This document shows, piece by piece, positions 11,909-23,900 of a DNA stretch of 64,000 nt; the stretch's first letter is position 1; every line of letters starts with the position of its first letter. Position numbers and translations under genes: made by a program. The stretch spans positions 1 to 64,000 of the forward strand of contig QEYB01001479.1 of NCBI GenBank assembly GCA_017562135.1, written 5' to 3'. The stretch comes from Dipylidium caninum (taxonomy: Eukaryota > Platyhelminthes > Cestoda > Cyclophyllidea > Dipylidiidae). The notes below the pieces were generated by a model that was given only the letters and a program-made list of their open reading frames with translations, was not told where the DNA came from and did not search any database.

Positions 11909-12644
11909 TTTCTCCTCATTTTTCTTCGTACTTAGGGTTTTCGCCTACTGTGGTCCTTTCGCTAGCCGTCCCACTTCTCAGCCCCCCTTTGCCCTGAGAA
12001 CTGCAAGCTCCGCCTTTACCTGAGATGATCGTCCCCGCTGTCATTATTTCTCTAACGATTGGATGTCTCCTCGCATTGCTTCTCTGCGTGCGCATGCACT
12101 AGCACTGTTCTTTGACTTCTCCTCTGACTGACACACACGCCAGTGGGAAGCGCTCGACTCTCCCCCATCCCAACCCCCCCCCCGAAACACCGGCCCGATC
12201 CCCGCCTTATCTTTCGGCTTTTGCTTACTTTGTTTAAATAACGCCAAAATAGTGATGATGATTTATTTTCGTAATGTCTTCTCATTGGGTTTGGAAAAAG
12301 TCTGTCTCCATTTGGAGGGGGAGTAGAATTCAGGGGTAAACGATACGACTTGTGATTAGCAAACACCGGAGCATCTTGCACACGCAGCACATCTCCAGAG
12401 ATGGCCTGACTCCTCGCTGTCAGAAACGCCACTGTAGCAGTAGTGTTAAAGTCCACTCTTATTTAAAGCAAGTTTGTGGTGGTACCGAGCAGTTTACTTT
12501 AAAGTCTCGGAGTGGTCGCTGACAGTGTGTCTGGTTACTCTCGGACGAATCGACGCTATGCCTGTCCCGAAGGGCGCTTTGGCGCTGCACCTGCAAGACC
12601 CCGCTGTACGACACAACTAGGACCATTCGAGATACTATGAAGCT

Positions 12645-12780
12645 GCTGGTTGGAAGGGTGTTCTGTAGGTGGGTTTCATGGTGCACCAACCAAAGAAGTG
12701 ACAATTATCTATAGCCGTAAACACCTGGGCGATGCTCTCACTAAGTTACTGCACCACTCCGAGCCCAGCAGCACCTTCGG
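12645..12780 (+). pseudogene. Coding-like relic A (unrecognised)
   Basis: One frame reads WLEGCSVGGFHG then KEVTIIYSRKHLGDAL. It resembles relic B at 13667-13760 at protein level: W-x-G-x-S-x-G, then KE[VL][TA] and R[KE][HY]L in the same order. There is no start, no supported splice site and no family match. It could be a decayed exon, a mobile-element remnant or coincidence. Confidence 0.25.
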
Positions 12781-13098
12781 CTTCTCAATACGAGGCCTAC
12801 TCTCTTGTAAGGCGACGAAGTTGGCGGCAAATGCGAGAGAGTGCAATAGGCTTCTAATATTTGGCTGGCAACTGAGTGATTGCAGCTTTTTCAAAAGCCG
12901 GATGGCACACTTTTTGTTTTTTTGCCAGGTCAAAGTTGCTAATCTTTATTTTTTATTACTGATTTAACTTCTACTTTTCCCTTAGTTCAAGGATTATATC
13001 GATTCTTTCCATGGTTTTGTTTTACTCCTAGTTTAAAAATGGAAGAATAAGAGATGCACTCGTTCAGGCATATTTTATTGTATTATTACCGAAAAGGC

Positions 13099-13104
13099 AA
13101 TAAA
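13099..13104 (+). terminator. Possible polyadenylation signal AATAAA
   Basis: First canonical plus-strand AATAAA downstream of the stop at 11416. The 1.7-kb distance would be a long 3' UTR, so the assignment is weak. Confidence 0.2.
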
Positions 13105-13666
13105 GACGTTATGTCCCGAAGATTATGCTGTCAATCTGGTGGAATTATAAAGGAAATTTCCACTTTGTACCTTTGCCAAACGGTCAACTTAACGCCTACG
13201 TTCAACAATTCGCCAAACTAAGCGATGCGAGAAATTCAAGTGAGGCGACCAGAAGCGGAAAATCGTGAGCGTGTCGTTCGCCACCATGAAAACGCGCAGC
13301 CCCACACTCCTTTACTCACTCGACAAAAATTGTTGGATCTGCGCCGCGATGCGTTGACATCCGCCATGCAGTCCTGGTCTTGCGCTTTCAGACTACCAGT
13401 TGTTTCGTCGTTCCATGCAAAACTCCCTAAATGGTAAAATTCATAATGAGGATACTTGTGCCAGATAACACTTAATCCAGTTTTTGATAGCAGAGATCAA
13501 AGATTTTATGAGCGTAGAGTTATGACACTGCCTGAACGATGACAAGACAGGTCATCGACAAAAGACGAACACCCTTCACGTGGGTAAGGTTATTCTTTTT
13601 AGCAAAAAACTTGAAAGTGCAACCTTATTTAAAATCCTCCACGACTTAGTTGCCAACCAAATGCCA

Positions 13667-13760
13667 AGGGACGGTTGGTCTGGAAGAAGTCTTGCAGGTA
13701 GGTCTGGTGGCAAAGAACTAGCATTCAGCTGTGTCCGTGAATACCTGATCATCACTTAAA
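13667..13760 (+). pseudogene. Coding-like relic B (unrecognised)
   Basis: The frame reads GWSGRSLAGRSGG then KELAFSCVREYLIIT before a TAA. See relic A at 12645-12780 for the shared residue pattern. Both end near a GCCCAGCAG motif. Confidence 0.25.
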
Positions 13761-16700
13761 GCCCAGCAGTGCGACGAAGTGGGGAGAAACGATGCGGTAG
13801 TAAAATGATTTAACGCTTACATCCCCTTTCTTAAGGACTACGTGCCCTGAACTTCCACCACGAGTTAGGAGAAGAGACCACGAGGAAAACAAGAGAATTC
13901 TATTTATTTTGACTTTGACCCTTTTTTCACAGGAAATAGGTCTAATGGGAGTGCAGGGAATGTCCCTCAAGTGCCTCGTTCGGTAAGGATGATTTGCCGA
14001 AATTGTAGGAGAGTTTTTTAGCCATCCACGCAACCGACAGCCAATGGTGTTCTGCAAAATAATACCCTTTGGAGACAAAAGAAAGCATTTTTAAGTATGC
14101 TAGTGAGGGTTATGCTTCGACGTGGGGTTTTTACAGAAGAACGGTTGTCAGCGCACGTGAGTTGCCTCCACGGAGGATTTCGAGACAGAGAATTTAAGGA
14201 AACACTGATCACCGATTCACTGCATTTCATCTCTACAAATCGCTTATACACTTCGCTTGCCTCCACAGCAAGCATCAGCTTATCAAATTTTCGGACGTCA
14301 AGTCAGCTTTCCCACGTGGAGTGGCCCCGTAAGTGAAAGCACAGAAGTGTGCAAAAGTTTGGGACTCGCTTTCAGGAAGGGTAGCTCCACAGTAGACTCG
14401 CCAGGGTTACTGGGGCATGGAGGTTAGTGGGAACTCTTGGTACCGGCTTAAATTTTAGGACCTCCGTCTGCCACCTCAGGCCTTCTTTTAGCTCGTGAGT
14501 CAATTACCGACCTACCAACGTGTCCTCCAAGCACGCTGCTCATATCAAGGCTTTCGGGGTTACCTTTCAAATGAAAAAGGGAATGAGTATTTGACTTGGC
14601 CTCATCCCATTAGCCACCTATCCATGACAAAGAGGCTATCTTTCCCACAGCATGCAAATCCAATGTATTGAGGAAAGTGAAAAAGTTGCGTCGGGTAAGG
14701 AAGGATTCGAAATCCGCGTCCCGTGGACTCCTTGCATATCGAGGAGGCTAGAAGGTAGCGGTAGTAGAGCGACATTTCTTAGATTGGCTGCCCTCTTTCC
14801 CCTGAGACGTTCTTCCTCTTGGGCATCCTAACTCTCGGCTTGTACTTTCAAGATGGAATTGGGTGTTTTGAGGATCACCCCAGTTTTCCACTAATTTCTT
14901 TCCTTGCACTGACATTTCGAAATGTCATAGAAGCAGTTGTCATTTAGTGGCCATCATCTGATCGCAAAATTTCAAATGACGTAAGTCTCCCTGACGCTGC
15001 CTCAGATGCCGAACACAATCGCGTGGAGTGGACCGAAAAACCCCTCACCCAGTGTCCATACCTCGGTGTCCTGTCTTAATTTTGGACCTGTAGTGTCTCA
15101 CCTTTGCATTGTTTACGAGTCAGCGAGCAGGCCAATTTGCCCGTTGTCGTGGCCTTGAGGGCCAGACAGTCGCCGCCCACGTGGCTGCTAACTGGGGCAG
15201 AATGGACTTCGTCCCGGGTGCCTCATTCCTCGCAGACGGCAGCACGACCCAGCCGTGGACTCTACAATGTCCGCTGATGAGCACCCGGGGGTTGTATCCT
15301 CTCCTCTTCCACCATGGTAATTTCCCGAGGTTCTCGTATGCCTCTGACCCATGTCAAGTTGTTGTTCGCGCTTACAACCACTCTTGTTTATGTCACATAC
15401 AAGCTTGCTTGAGCTTGGAAAACAGAAAACCTCTCAAACGACAAAGGGACCTTGACAAATGACATTAGGTGAATTTTCCAACTCCCGGAGGAGGAGATAT
15501 TCCAGGTTTCACGAAGTCCTCACCTATGGTGTAACCTAATGGCATTTTTTGTACTCTGCTTGTATGCTTCCTCGCAGATAACCGTTCACAGGCACCGTAG
15601 ATTGCCTTTCCTCCAGGCGGGAAAGGGAACCAGCAAGAAGGCGCGCGTTCCGAGACAAACGGCTTGGTCCACTCCGATGTGCCTGTCTGTCGCCAAAGGA
15701 ACGACCTGGTCGCAAATCTCCCGTCATGTCAGCTGACTTTTGTGCAAAACCTTAGTACAACTGGAGAAAACGCTGGGCAGAGATAGTGTCTTGGCACTTT
15801 CTGATTTTAAACGTTAAATTCCCCTAATGTAACGTGTCCTCTCACTTCAGTCTACTTAGAACGCTGATAAATCAGGAAGTAATCTGAAAATCACTTTTAA
15901 CTTTTTATTTAGGAGAGGAGATTTGATGGCTCTTATCGCAGCCGGTAATCTTTTAAACGCATCGCCCCCTGTCTGGCAAACAAGTCTGCTTGGTCAAAAA
16001 TGGCCACTTCCGAGTGGGAAAACGTTGGTATGTAGTCGGATACAAAGAGCAGGGTATGAATATCCTCCTTCTTAGATCTACATACGAAAGGGGTCCAGCA
16101 GGGGCCGGATTAACAGTAGGGAGCACATCAGTCCACTTTCTCCTCCACTTTAACTACTCGACTACCCACAGTGATTGTGTGCCCCGATTGAAGACGTAAT
16201 TGCAAAGTAAAGATGATAAAATCAAATCAGCTTGCCAATAGGAACGGGAGTGAAGATCTCGAAGGGGATCTTACTCTTCCTCTGGAGGGAGGCAAGCGCA
16301 CCCTTCCCCTCTGTCTCCCCACCACCAGCCACCGTTTCGCCTTGTATTTGCCTTTGCCGCTCGGAGTATAATGCCAAAAGGTGATTCACATCACTGCTGC
16401 CCACAGTCGGTGAGGCTGAGTCCCGGCGTGTGGGAAATACGGAGGCCGTTCAGAAGGTGAGTAATGCACCCAACCAAGAAGGCTTGTTTTCTGCCTAACG
16501 CACCGAGGAAAAGCCTTCCCAAAAAACTGTGCGTGACGTATATTGCACCATTGAGGTTCACCCTTTTGACAGGCGGTGCATCGGTGTGGAGACCGCAGTG
16601 GTGTTCTTTCTCCTTCTAAACCCCCGTGACATCTTTCCGGCAATTTTTTTTCTTTCTAAGTGCCCGAGGTGATGCACCACTCCTGCCCCGAATGGGTAGC

Positions 16701-17317
16701 TTTAGTGAAGTGAGAAGTCTGTCGTTGGGAGGATTTGCTAGAGTGCATTGCTCCGTTTATTCACTCCTTGACATGCCGGCTGTTTCTCGAAGCACTCTAA
16801 GGCATTGTGAGGTGTGCGTTGATGATATTTAGGCGTTGTCATGCAGCCAAGTGATTGCAGTAAACTAGGCCGAGAGTTTTTCGACCTCTGCCTCACCACT
16901 TGTCCCCTGGTGGGAATGTGTCTACGTCCGGTGAGCTTCTGGGTCCACACAGTTGGCGGGTGGCACAAACATCACGACTTTTGGTCAGTAAGTGACGTTA
17001 CTTCCTCAAAATACCCTTTGTTGTCTAGCCCTCTCAAATTACAAGGGCTGCTTCTGGCGTTGGAGTTTTTTTGAGGAATGCAGAATGCACTCTTTCCCCA
17101 TGGCTAGCGTCTCCCCCTCTTCCCTTGCTCCAAAACGTTTCTCTCCCTATAATATCGCCTGGTTCATTTCGGACAATCTGATGGATGTTTAAATCTACTA
17201 TTTGGCGGAGTTAATGTTGACAATTATACAGAGATAGCATTACCCCTTAGTGAGGAGGTATTGAGAACGCCCCTAACGAGCTTGCTCCTCTCTCCTCAGC
17301 TCCCTTCCGCTGCAAAT

Positions 17318-17702
17318 CTAGCCGTCATAACAGCCAGTGGCCAAAGGAGTTAACCAAATTATAGTCACTCGCGGCTGCGCTAAACTCCCAGACCCTGATA
17401 CCGCGGAGAGGATGGCAGATAGCGGTCTGGTCAGCTGCCGCAGTCTCAGCCGGGGCATGTGGTAGATCGGGGCCGTGTGGGTGTCCAGACAGGCGCTTGG
17501 TCCTAACGACCACTGGTGAGTCACTCCGAGGCCATTCTGCGTCTGTTGCTGACGCTACCGCCGACGAGTACTGATGACGGCGGTGAGGCGAAGAATTATG
17601 AGCCTCAGCCAAGATTGCCGTGTGTAGGCGTGTTGACATGCGGTGATTCGCTTCACCCCTGCCACACCGGCCGTCAAATGGAGAAGGTGGGATGGCGGTA
17701 AG
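17318..17702. other. GC-rich island, candidate interspersed repeat
   Basis: About 385 bp clearly richer in G+C and CpG than its flanks, open in several frames on both strands. The content (for example HPHGPDLPHAP on the minus strand) matches no family I know. Abrupt edges and overlapping open frames fit a mobile-element fragment better than a gene. Confidence 0.35.
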
Positions 17703-18691
17703 GAGTAAGCCCCGATGCCTTGTGAAATTTTCTCGCGTCTGGGAAGATTTTTGAAAAAGGCCACTGTTCGACAGTTTATGAGCTTTCTCTCTCTGCCCTT
17801 CCTCTCTTTCTGACCATTCGCTATGCAATCGGCAGCTACTGCACGAAGAAGCATTCCCCTGGGTCCCCACGCCTTACATTTCAAGCCAATTGCATCCATC
17901 CTTATCTGCCAGCCGCACGGCTAAATAAAACGTATGACGTAAGGTTATGTCAAACTCAAACTAGAAGGTCGGTGTTTGCAGTTCTTGGCAAGTGCACGGG
18001 GTCTTGACGAGGCTACTACTCGACCAGGGCGAATGTGGGTTTGGTTTTAGGCGTCCACGGACTTTTCGAACATGACTCCGAACAGTCGGGCCAAATACCC
18101 CAGACGTGTGGTGCCTTTCGCTTCCCTTTGGAGCATTTTACAAGTTCTAGGGAATGGGGATGGAAATTACTCTCTTCTAGTTTTATAAACTCTCAAACTT
18201 CGACATGCTTCCTGGCTGACCCATGGTTGGACCCCAAAAATTCCGTTAAGAACTTTCACGGTGGCACACGGAGACATTGCATCTGTTTTGATTGCTTGTG
18301 CACATTTAGTCTCCCACTGCTTAAGAGGGCAGCTTATTCCCCTAAACCAACGTTGTCACTTGGTGCTCTTAGGCTCAAAACCTTCTGCGTGACTTTACCC
18401 ACGACAACGCCTATACAGCATGAAGATATACACAAAGAATTGGCAGGTGAAACCTCAACTCTCCGCTTCCTACCGAGATTACTTTGTGATACGGCAGATA
18501 GACGATAAATCTTCCGCACATGCCATCCCATCCACTTCATTTGCTTGAAGGAATTTCTTACGAATTGTGAAATTCATTCTCTTTCACACGGCGTTTTGTG
18601 CAAAGTCGATGGTAGTTACGTGTGAAGTAGGCGAACAAATCGAGAAGTTTGAATATTTGACCTCATTAGGTAGAGAGGTAGCGTCTGACGC

Positions 18692-18772
18692 AACCCGTTG
18701 GTCAGTCGGTTAGGCCACTTGACCCCGGGAAATCATAAAAATCAAAATCCCCGTCCAGATTTCGCGTGCAAC
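18692..18772 (+). repeat. Degenerate tRNA-like sequence, possible SINE relic
   Basis: TTGGTCAGTCGGTTAGGCCA looks like a tRNA D-arm. It is followed at tRNA-like spacing by CTTGACCCCGGG and by AATCAAAATCCCCGTCC in the position of a T-arm. The T-loop consensus GTTCRANYC is lost and no acceptor stem closes, so it is not an intact tRNA gene. Confidence 0.3.
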
Positions 18773-19560
18773 CTCGTGTAGCATGGGTGATTACCTAGAG
18801 GATGCAATGCCCTCGGCGAAATTAATGTCTGCCGCGCCTCGGAGAGAGGGCACCCCCTGACTCCCACTCGCCATCCTCATGGCGCCCTCCACAGCATCGC
18901 GACGACACGCATTCGAGGGTGCCTCCCTCACTTCCTTCGTCTGCGAGGAGAAATTTCCTTCCGTTTGTCTACCATCCTTGCAAGACAACTGATTTTAAGC
19001 TTCACAGGTTTGAATGAAGGCGATGCTACTCTTTGGGTATCGTTCACAAGAGATCACGCATTTCCACTTGTGAGGCAGAGTGTATTTCACTTTTTTGCCA
19101 CCTGCCTTTTTCGGGTCTCCCACAGTTGATGTTAGTGACAGGACTTTCATGTGAGAGTCAGTGGTGTCAGATAACATATTCTTGTGTGATATTGGCGCTG
19201 AGTGGCAATCTAGTGAAAAACTACTCTTTCTTTCACCCCACCCGATGCAGCATACTGGGCACCAAAATCTCTGCTCTGGGAGCTCAGGGGCTCAACATTG
19301 CAATGCAAAGTCCATTACCAGTTCGTCCTGTTGCGGGTGCTCATGTGATGAGCGTATTCAGCTAAAACCACCCTGAAACCGAAATGAACCTAATTATCAG
19401 CCACCTCTGGATTTGTGTGTTAGAGAAAGAAATTCTTTCCATCAGCAAGGCGAGCGGTGGACATTCTTGCGCAGTCGGAGCCCTCGACTGTCCCTGGCGA
19501 CATTTCCTGTCCATTGCAGGAGGTGCCTCGTCTTCTCTACGACAGAGGCACACTCCCACA

Positions 19561-19596
19561 AACCCAATCGGCCGTCAACCCAATCGGCCGTCAACC
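19561..19596. repeat. 16-bp tandem duplication
   Basis: Two perfect copies of AACCCAATCGGCCGTC plus four bases of a third. Confidence 0.9.
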
Positions 19597-20913
19597 ACGG
19601 CGCTAGTGATTGCTCAAAAAGGATAGAATGATGGATGATGAGCTGAAAAGTACCTTGTGCCGATAAAATACACTTTCAACAGAGTTTGGCACGCACTCCA
19701 TTGGAGCAGAAGAATGATCCGCTCCTGGAAAATCCGAACAAGTTACTAGTGATGTGGCCTCTTTCACCAGTTTCGTGGAGGCGCGTTGACACAACGTCGC
19801 AGTGGGTCGAAGCTCTCACCGCGCGGTGCACTCGACCAAATAATCCCCCGATTAGTTTAAACGCTAGACACAAGAATCGAGACGATTTTGACTTCAGACT
19901 GAAGGAACGAGTGGTCGAAGCACAGCCACTGACTGGGAGTGATGAGATGGCAAGAGCACAAGCAAAATGGCGGTGAAAACCTCTGTGCCACAATCCCGTT
20001 TCGCTTGACTTTGACGTCCTGAGGAGTCACTTGACTGCCCAGCGGGTATGGGCGAGGCGGAGGAAGGAAGCCACAGCCAGCGAGACAAGACTGCCGTCGG
20101 AGAAGGCCACTTTGGAGTTGTAACCTCTTGCCTTGTTTATTGTGGTCCAAGAACTCATCGAAACTCACACTCGCGTTCATTACACTTGAAGCCTTGCAGA
20201 ATTTTTTCCAATGTGGCCCTCCAATTAGTGCAAGGGAATAATTTGGGAGCAAAATTTGTGGGAGCACTAACTTTTTGCGTTATTGAGTTCGCATTCTTTG
20301 TCTTCATCATCTCTGCCGCAGAGGGTGACTGTTCCACCACATGTTTTTGTGTAAGAAGGTGGTTGAATGAGGTTTTGTCGATACCCAAATGGCATAATGC
20401 TTAGAAAGAACGGTCAAGGAAATTACAAATTCTTCCAGCTAAATGTCGATTTGTCGCCCATACACTACGCAGTTGGTGAAAGCGCTCCCCCGAATTCAGC
20501 GTCTCTTATCGGCACGGAAAAGCGAAGAAGCAACATCAACGCTTTGTCAACCTGTCGCACTCTTTTAGGATGAGGACCAGGCAATTTGTTTTGATAGAAG
20601 AGTTTTCTCCCCGCAGACGCCATCACTTTGGCACTCACGATGTGATATCTGCCCTCGTCACAGAGATTAAATGACGTGCTTTTCTCTCTAACCCGATACC
20701 GTCTTCTATTGGCACAGTTGCATAATTAAGTGAAATGTTTTTTCTTCTTCCACTGAAGCACTCAGTTACCCCTCTTATGCAAAGTCGACTGTTATTAACG
20801 CCGGAATATCTGGTGAATGTTGAAGATTTCTGCAGACGGGGTAATTTGACACAGAGGCGATTTTTACAGAGGCGGCCCAATTCAGTGATGGGGACGGCCT
20901 CAGAGACCATTTT

Positions 20914-20939
20914 GGGGGCGATGAGTGGGGGCGATGAGT
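20914..20939. repeat. 13-bp tandem duplication
   Basis: Two perfect copies of GGGGGCGATGAGT. Confidence 0.9.
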
Positions 20940-23900
20940 GGCCTTTTCACGCGGTGCATATTTCCGGAAAGAGTTGGCGCTCATTTCACCTTCCCCGGTG
21001 AACACCGAGAAGACGTCCCTTCTCTCTTGGCCGCATTGGCATAAAACCAAATTACAGACCGGGGGAGAAGGCGGCGACAGAAAATTGCCGAGTCGATAGG
21101 CCGCGGTGTCGCTCAGGGCTCCGAGGCTGCGGTTGACGTATAATTAATTACGGGGCTGCACAATGAAAAATCCAGATGCGCAAGCGCTTAAGGAAGCCTA
21201 TTAGACAAGGCAACAAACCAAGGCAATTCCATCCAAATACGCTTTAATAGTCGCCAAAGCAGGCGCTCCTGCCGAGCTATTTGAGGCCAGGTAGGCGGCT
21301 TTGATAATCTCACCCTTCAAGAGGCAGGGAACAGTGATTTATCCCGACGAAGTGAATGCCTACACACTTTCGATGGGGTCGCGGATCACCACGACTTGGA
21401 AGCCTCTGCCTGCGAGGCAATTCGAAAGAGCCTCACTGCGGTTCTGGGCATCTCCTCACCCCATTTCTATTTCACTTTTGTCAACGTCTCTCCATTTGCA
21501 TCCATCTCCTCTACCACTTCTATACGGAGATAGCATGTTGAAATCAGTTCTTGTCAAAATTCAACACGATCGCAATCGAGGTAATTGGGTTAATGCGGCT
21601 TTCCTGTGTACATGCGAGTCAGTTAGTGCAGCGACCTCAAGCGAAAGTTCAAATGGTCACATAAATGAGGCAGACTTTCAAATTGTGGGTCCTTCTTGTA
21701 CACACTAACCGCTGCATTAATTAGCGTCGACGATAAGTTGGCTTCGAAGGGGCCGGGATTTCGTCATAAGAAGCTAATTGCGGCCTCTTCTCTCTGGCCG
21801 CGGGCGGAGAACCAAATTCTGGAGGCTCGTTGGTAGGGCGTTTGCCGTTACCCTTTCCATTGTTTTTATAAGGCCACACTGTTGATGCTCGAAAATGATG
21901 GTCACCTAAGAGCTTGTCTATTGGTATTTTAAAATACCTAGGCAAATTCTTTAGCTGTAGAACTAGTTTCGTCTAGGAGGCCTCTTACTCTCTCTGTCTA
22001 GGCTTTTGCTTCACTTAAAGGTAGGCGGAACGCTGGACTTGGGCGATATGACCTGCAATTCGTGAAAATTTGTGTCCTTTTTGTGGGTAAACAACTCTGC
22101 CTTACCGGACTTGTTGCAGCATTGCGTGCCGTTCGCCCCGAGAAGTCCCTGACTGTACACCCAGTGTGCAGATTTATTTCACCAGCGAAGCACGGTCTTT
22201 TCGGTTTTCGGGGGGTGATATATGCGCTCGACATTCACATCCATTCGCCTAACCCACTTTCAAGGAAGATGGCAAACTGAACGCCTAGGGGGAAGGCAAT
22301 TTGGTCCCGCCTCGCGATCGAGTTATTCCATGGCTTCCGCACCCTAACACTAGTGTCAGCGGCCTCATGTAAGCAGATGATAGCAATTAGTGGGAGAGAG
22401 CAAAAAGCAGAGAGTCTTTCCACATGATGGTCGCTGGTGCTGGCACAGGGCTCCGTCCATGATTGACGAAACGCGACAACTGTTTACTGGGTAGGGGCGG
22501 AACAAGGGTGCGGGGAAATTTTACCACGCTGGAGGGAGAAGTGAATGCTTATTTCGATGTTTTCCTGACCTACATCAGGAAACGGAAGAACAAAGTAGAC
22601 GTGCTCATGCCAAATCTAACCCACCGAAGGGCAAAGGTGACGCTGGGTGAAGGATAATGGTGGTCTTTTGCCAGTCTTTAATTGGCAGTGAGGGAAGCGA
22701 AAGACAGAGGCTCTTCCCACCTCACGGAGTTGAGTGCCACCACCGACACGGTGCACCGCCTTACCTACCGCCCTGTGCACAAATACGTGAGTGAGAAGCA
22801 AGCCTTGGCGGTGCCTGGGGGATCCTCCCAGGCGGTGGAGCCTTAAAGGGCAGATTTATTACTTGTTTACGCCCCTGGCGTGCTCGAAGTTGCCTCCAAA
22901 GCACGAATTACACGCGGAGATTATGTGCACCTCGATGGGCGAGCGAATGCTAAACAGGGTTGTTTTGAGGCCTTCAAATAGGCTGGATTCGGAAACGACT
23001 GAAATTCATGAAGAAAATTCGCCTGGTGAGATGTTTAGGTTGCGAAATGCCAGAACTCACGTGAATAAAATTTCATAAGGGGTTAGTCGCCTTCGTTAAA
23101 GAGAAGTGGAAAGTCTAGAGACCAAGTCAACAGAATAGAATAGGACTTGATTATATTTTTTCTTTTCTTTTTTCACAAGCGCCCATAAAACAACGGCCTC
23201 AAAAACAGTGATCGGTGGCGAAATGTCACCGCGTGCCAACAAAGGCACAAAGTCCACGACGACCACCCCTCCGCGTTCGGCGGCCACGCCTTTAAAGTGC
23301 CCTCGTGGCCGAAGCGGCGATAACCGGTGCGCCGAAGTCCTCCAAATTTAACGGATTTGGCCTTTGACTCAGCGGACACTTTGTGGAACAGTTGCCGACG
23401 GGCCCGAATGTGTCCACGCAACAGGTACTTCGTTCCCGCAATGCAAATGGCATATTTAAAGACAATATACACTAATCTGACAGGAAGAGATGGAATGTCG
23501 GCAGTTTTGCTTCGACTGACAGCATCTTCATTCGCCGCCAGCCGCGATGACTGACTTGTAGTAGATTGAAGTAAGTGGTAAAGGAACTTCAATGATGGAT
23601 GTGCAATTTCCGGTGACGTAACGATTCCGTTGTCATCTTCAGATGTGGTATGAGGCTGCGCTGTGCCTCTCCGAGTCTGGCGTTCACACTGGTGCCGCGG
23701 TTCCAGCACAAAAGGGGGTCGCGAACGCATCCTCCTCGTGCAAAACGGAGAGGTGGCTACCCATTATGGCAGGGTGGGTCGTGATCGCCCCGGTTTGGTG
23801 TTCTGACGCCGAAGGAATTAGTCTGACCGGGGGTGAGAGTCGAAGTCTTCTCCCTCCCGAATAGCCGCTGACGTGAAGACATCAGCACAAGTTATCTGAG

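Larger units (their letters stand above)
11417..17317. other. Intergenic, no supported gene
   Basis: I find no open frame with conserved motifs and no phase-consistent exon chain. It contains a CTC microsatellite, a C10 tract (12174-12183) and two coding-like relics, listed separately. The first plus-strand AATAAA after the AHNAK 3' exons is at 13099. Confidence 0.6.

Noticed and set aside
17325..17870. 181-residue minus-strand frame
   Set aside because: Mostly covers the GC-rich island, has no motif, and overlaps other long frames in both directions.
18035..18508. 157-residue plus-strand frame
   Set aside because: Random-looking composition, no domain, no splice or promoter context.
18692..18772. 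Functional tRNA gene
   Set aside because: No closing acceptor stem and no intact T-loop.
21301..21708. 135-residue plus-strand frame
   Set aside because: No motif recognised; only a short piece near 21535 ends at a donor-like site and no partner exon was found.
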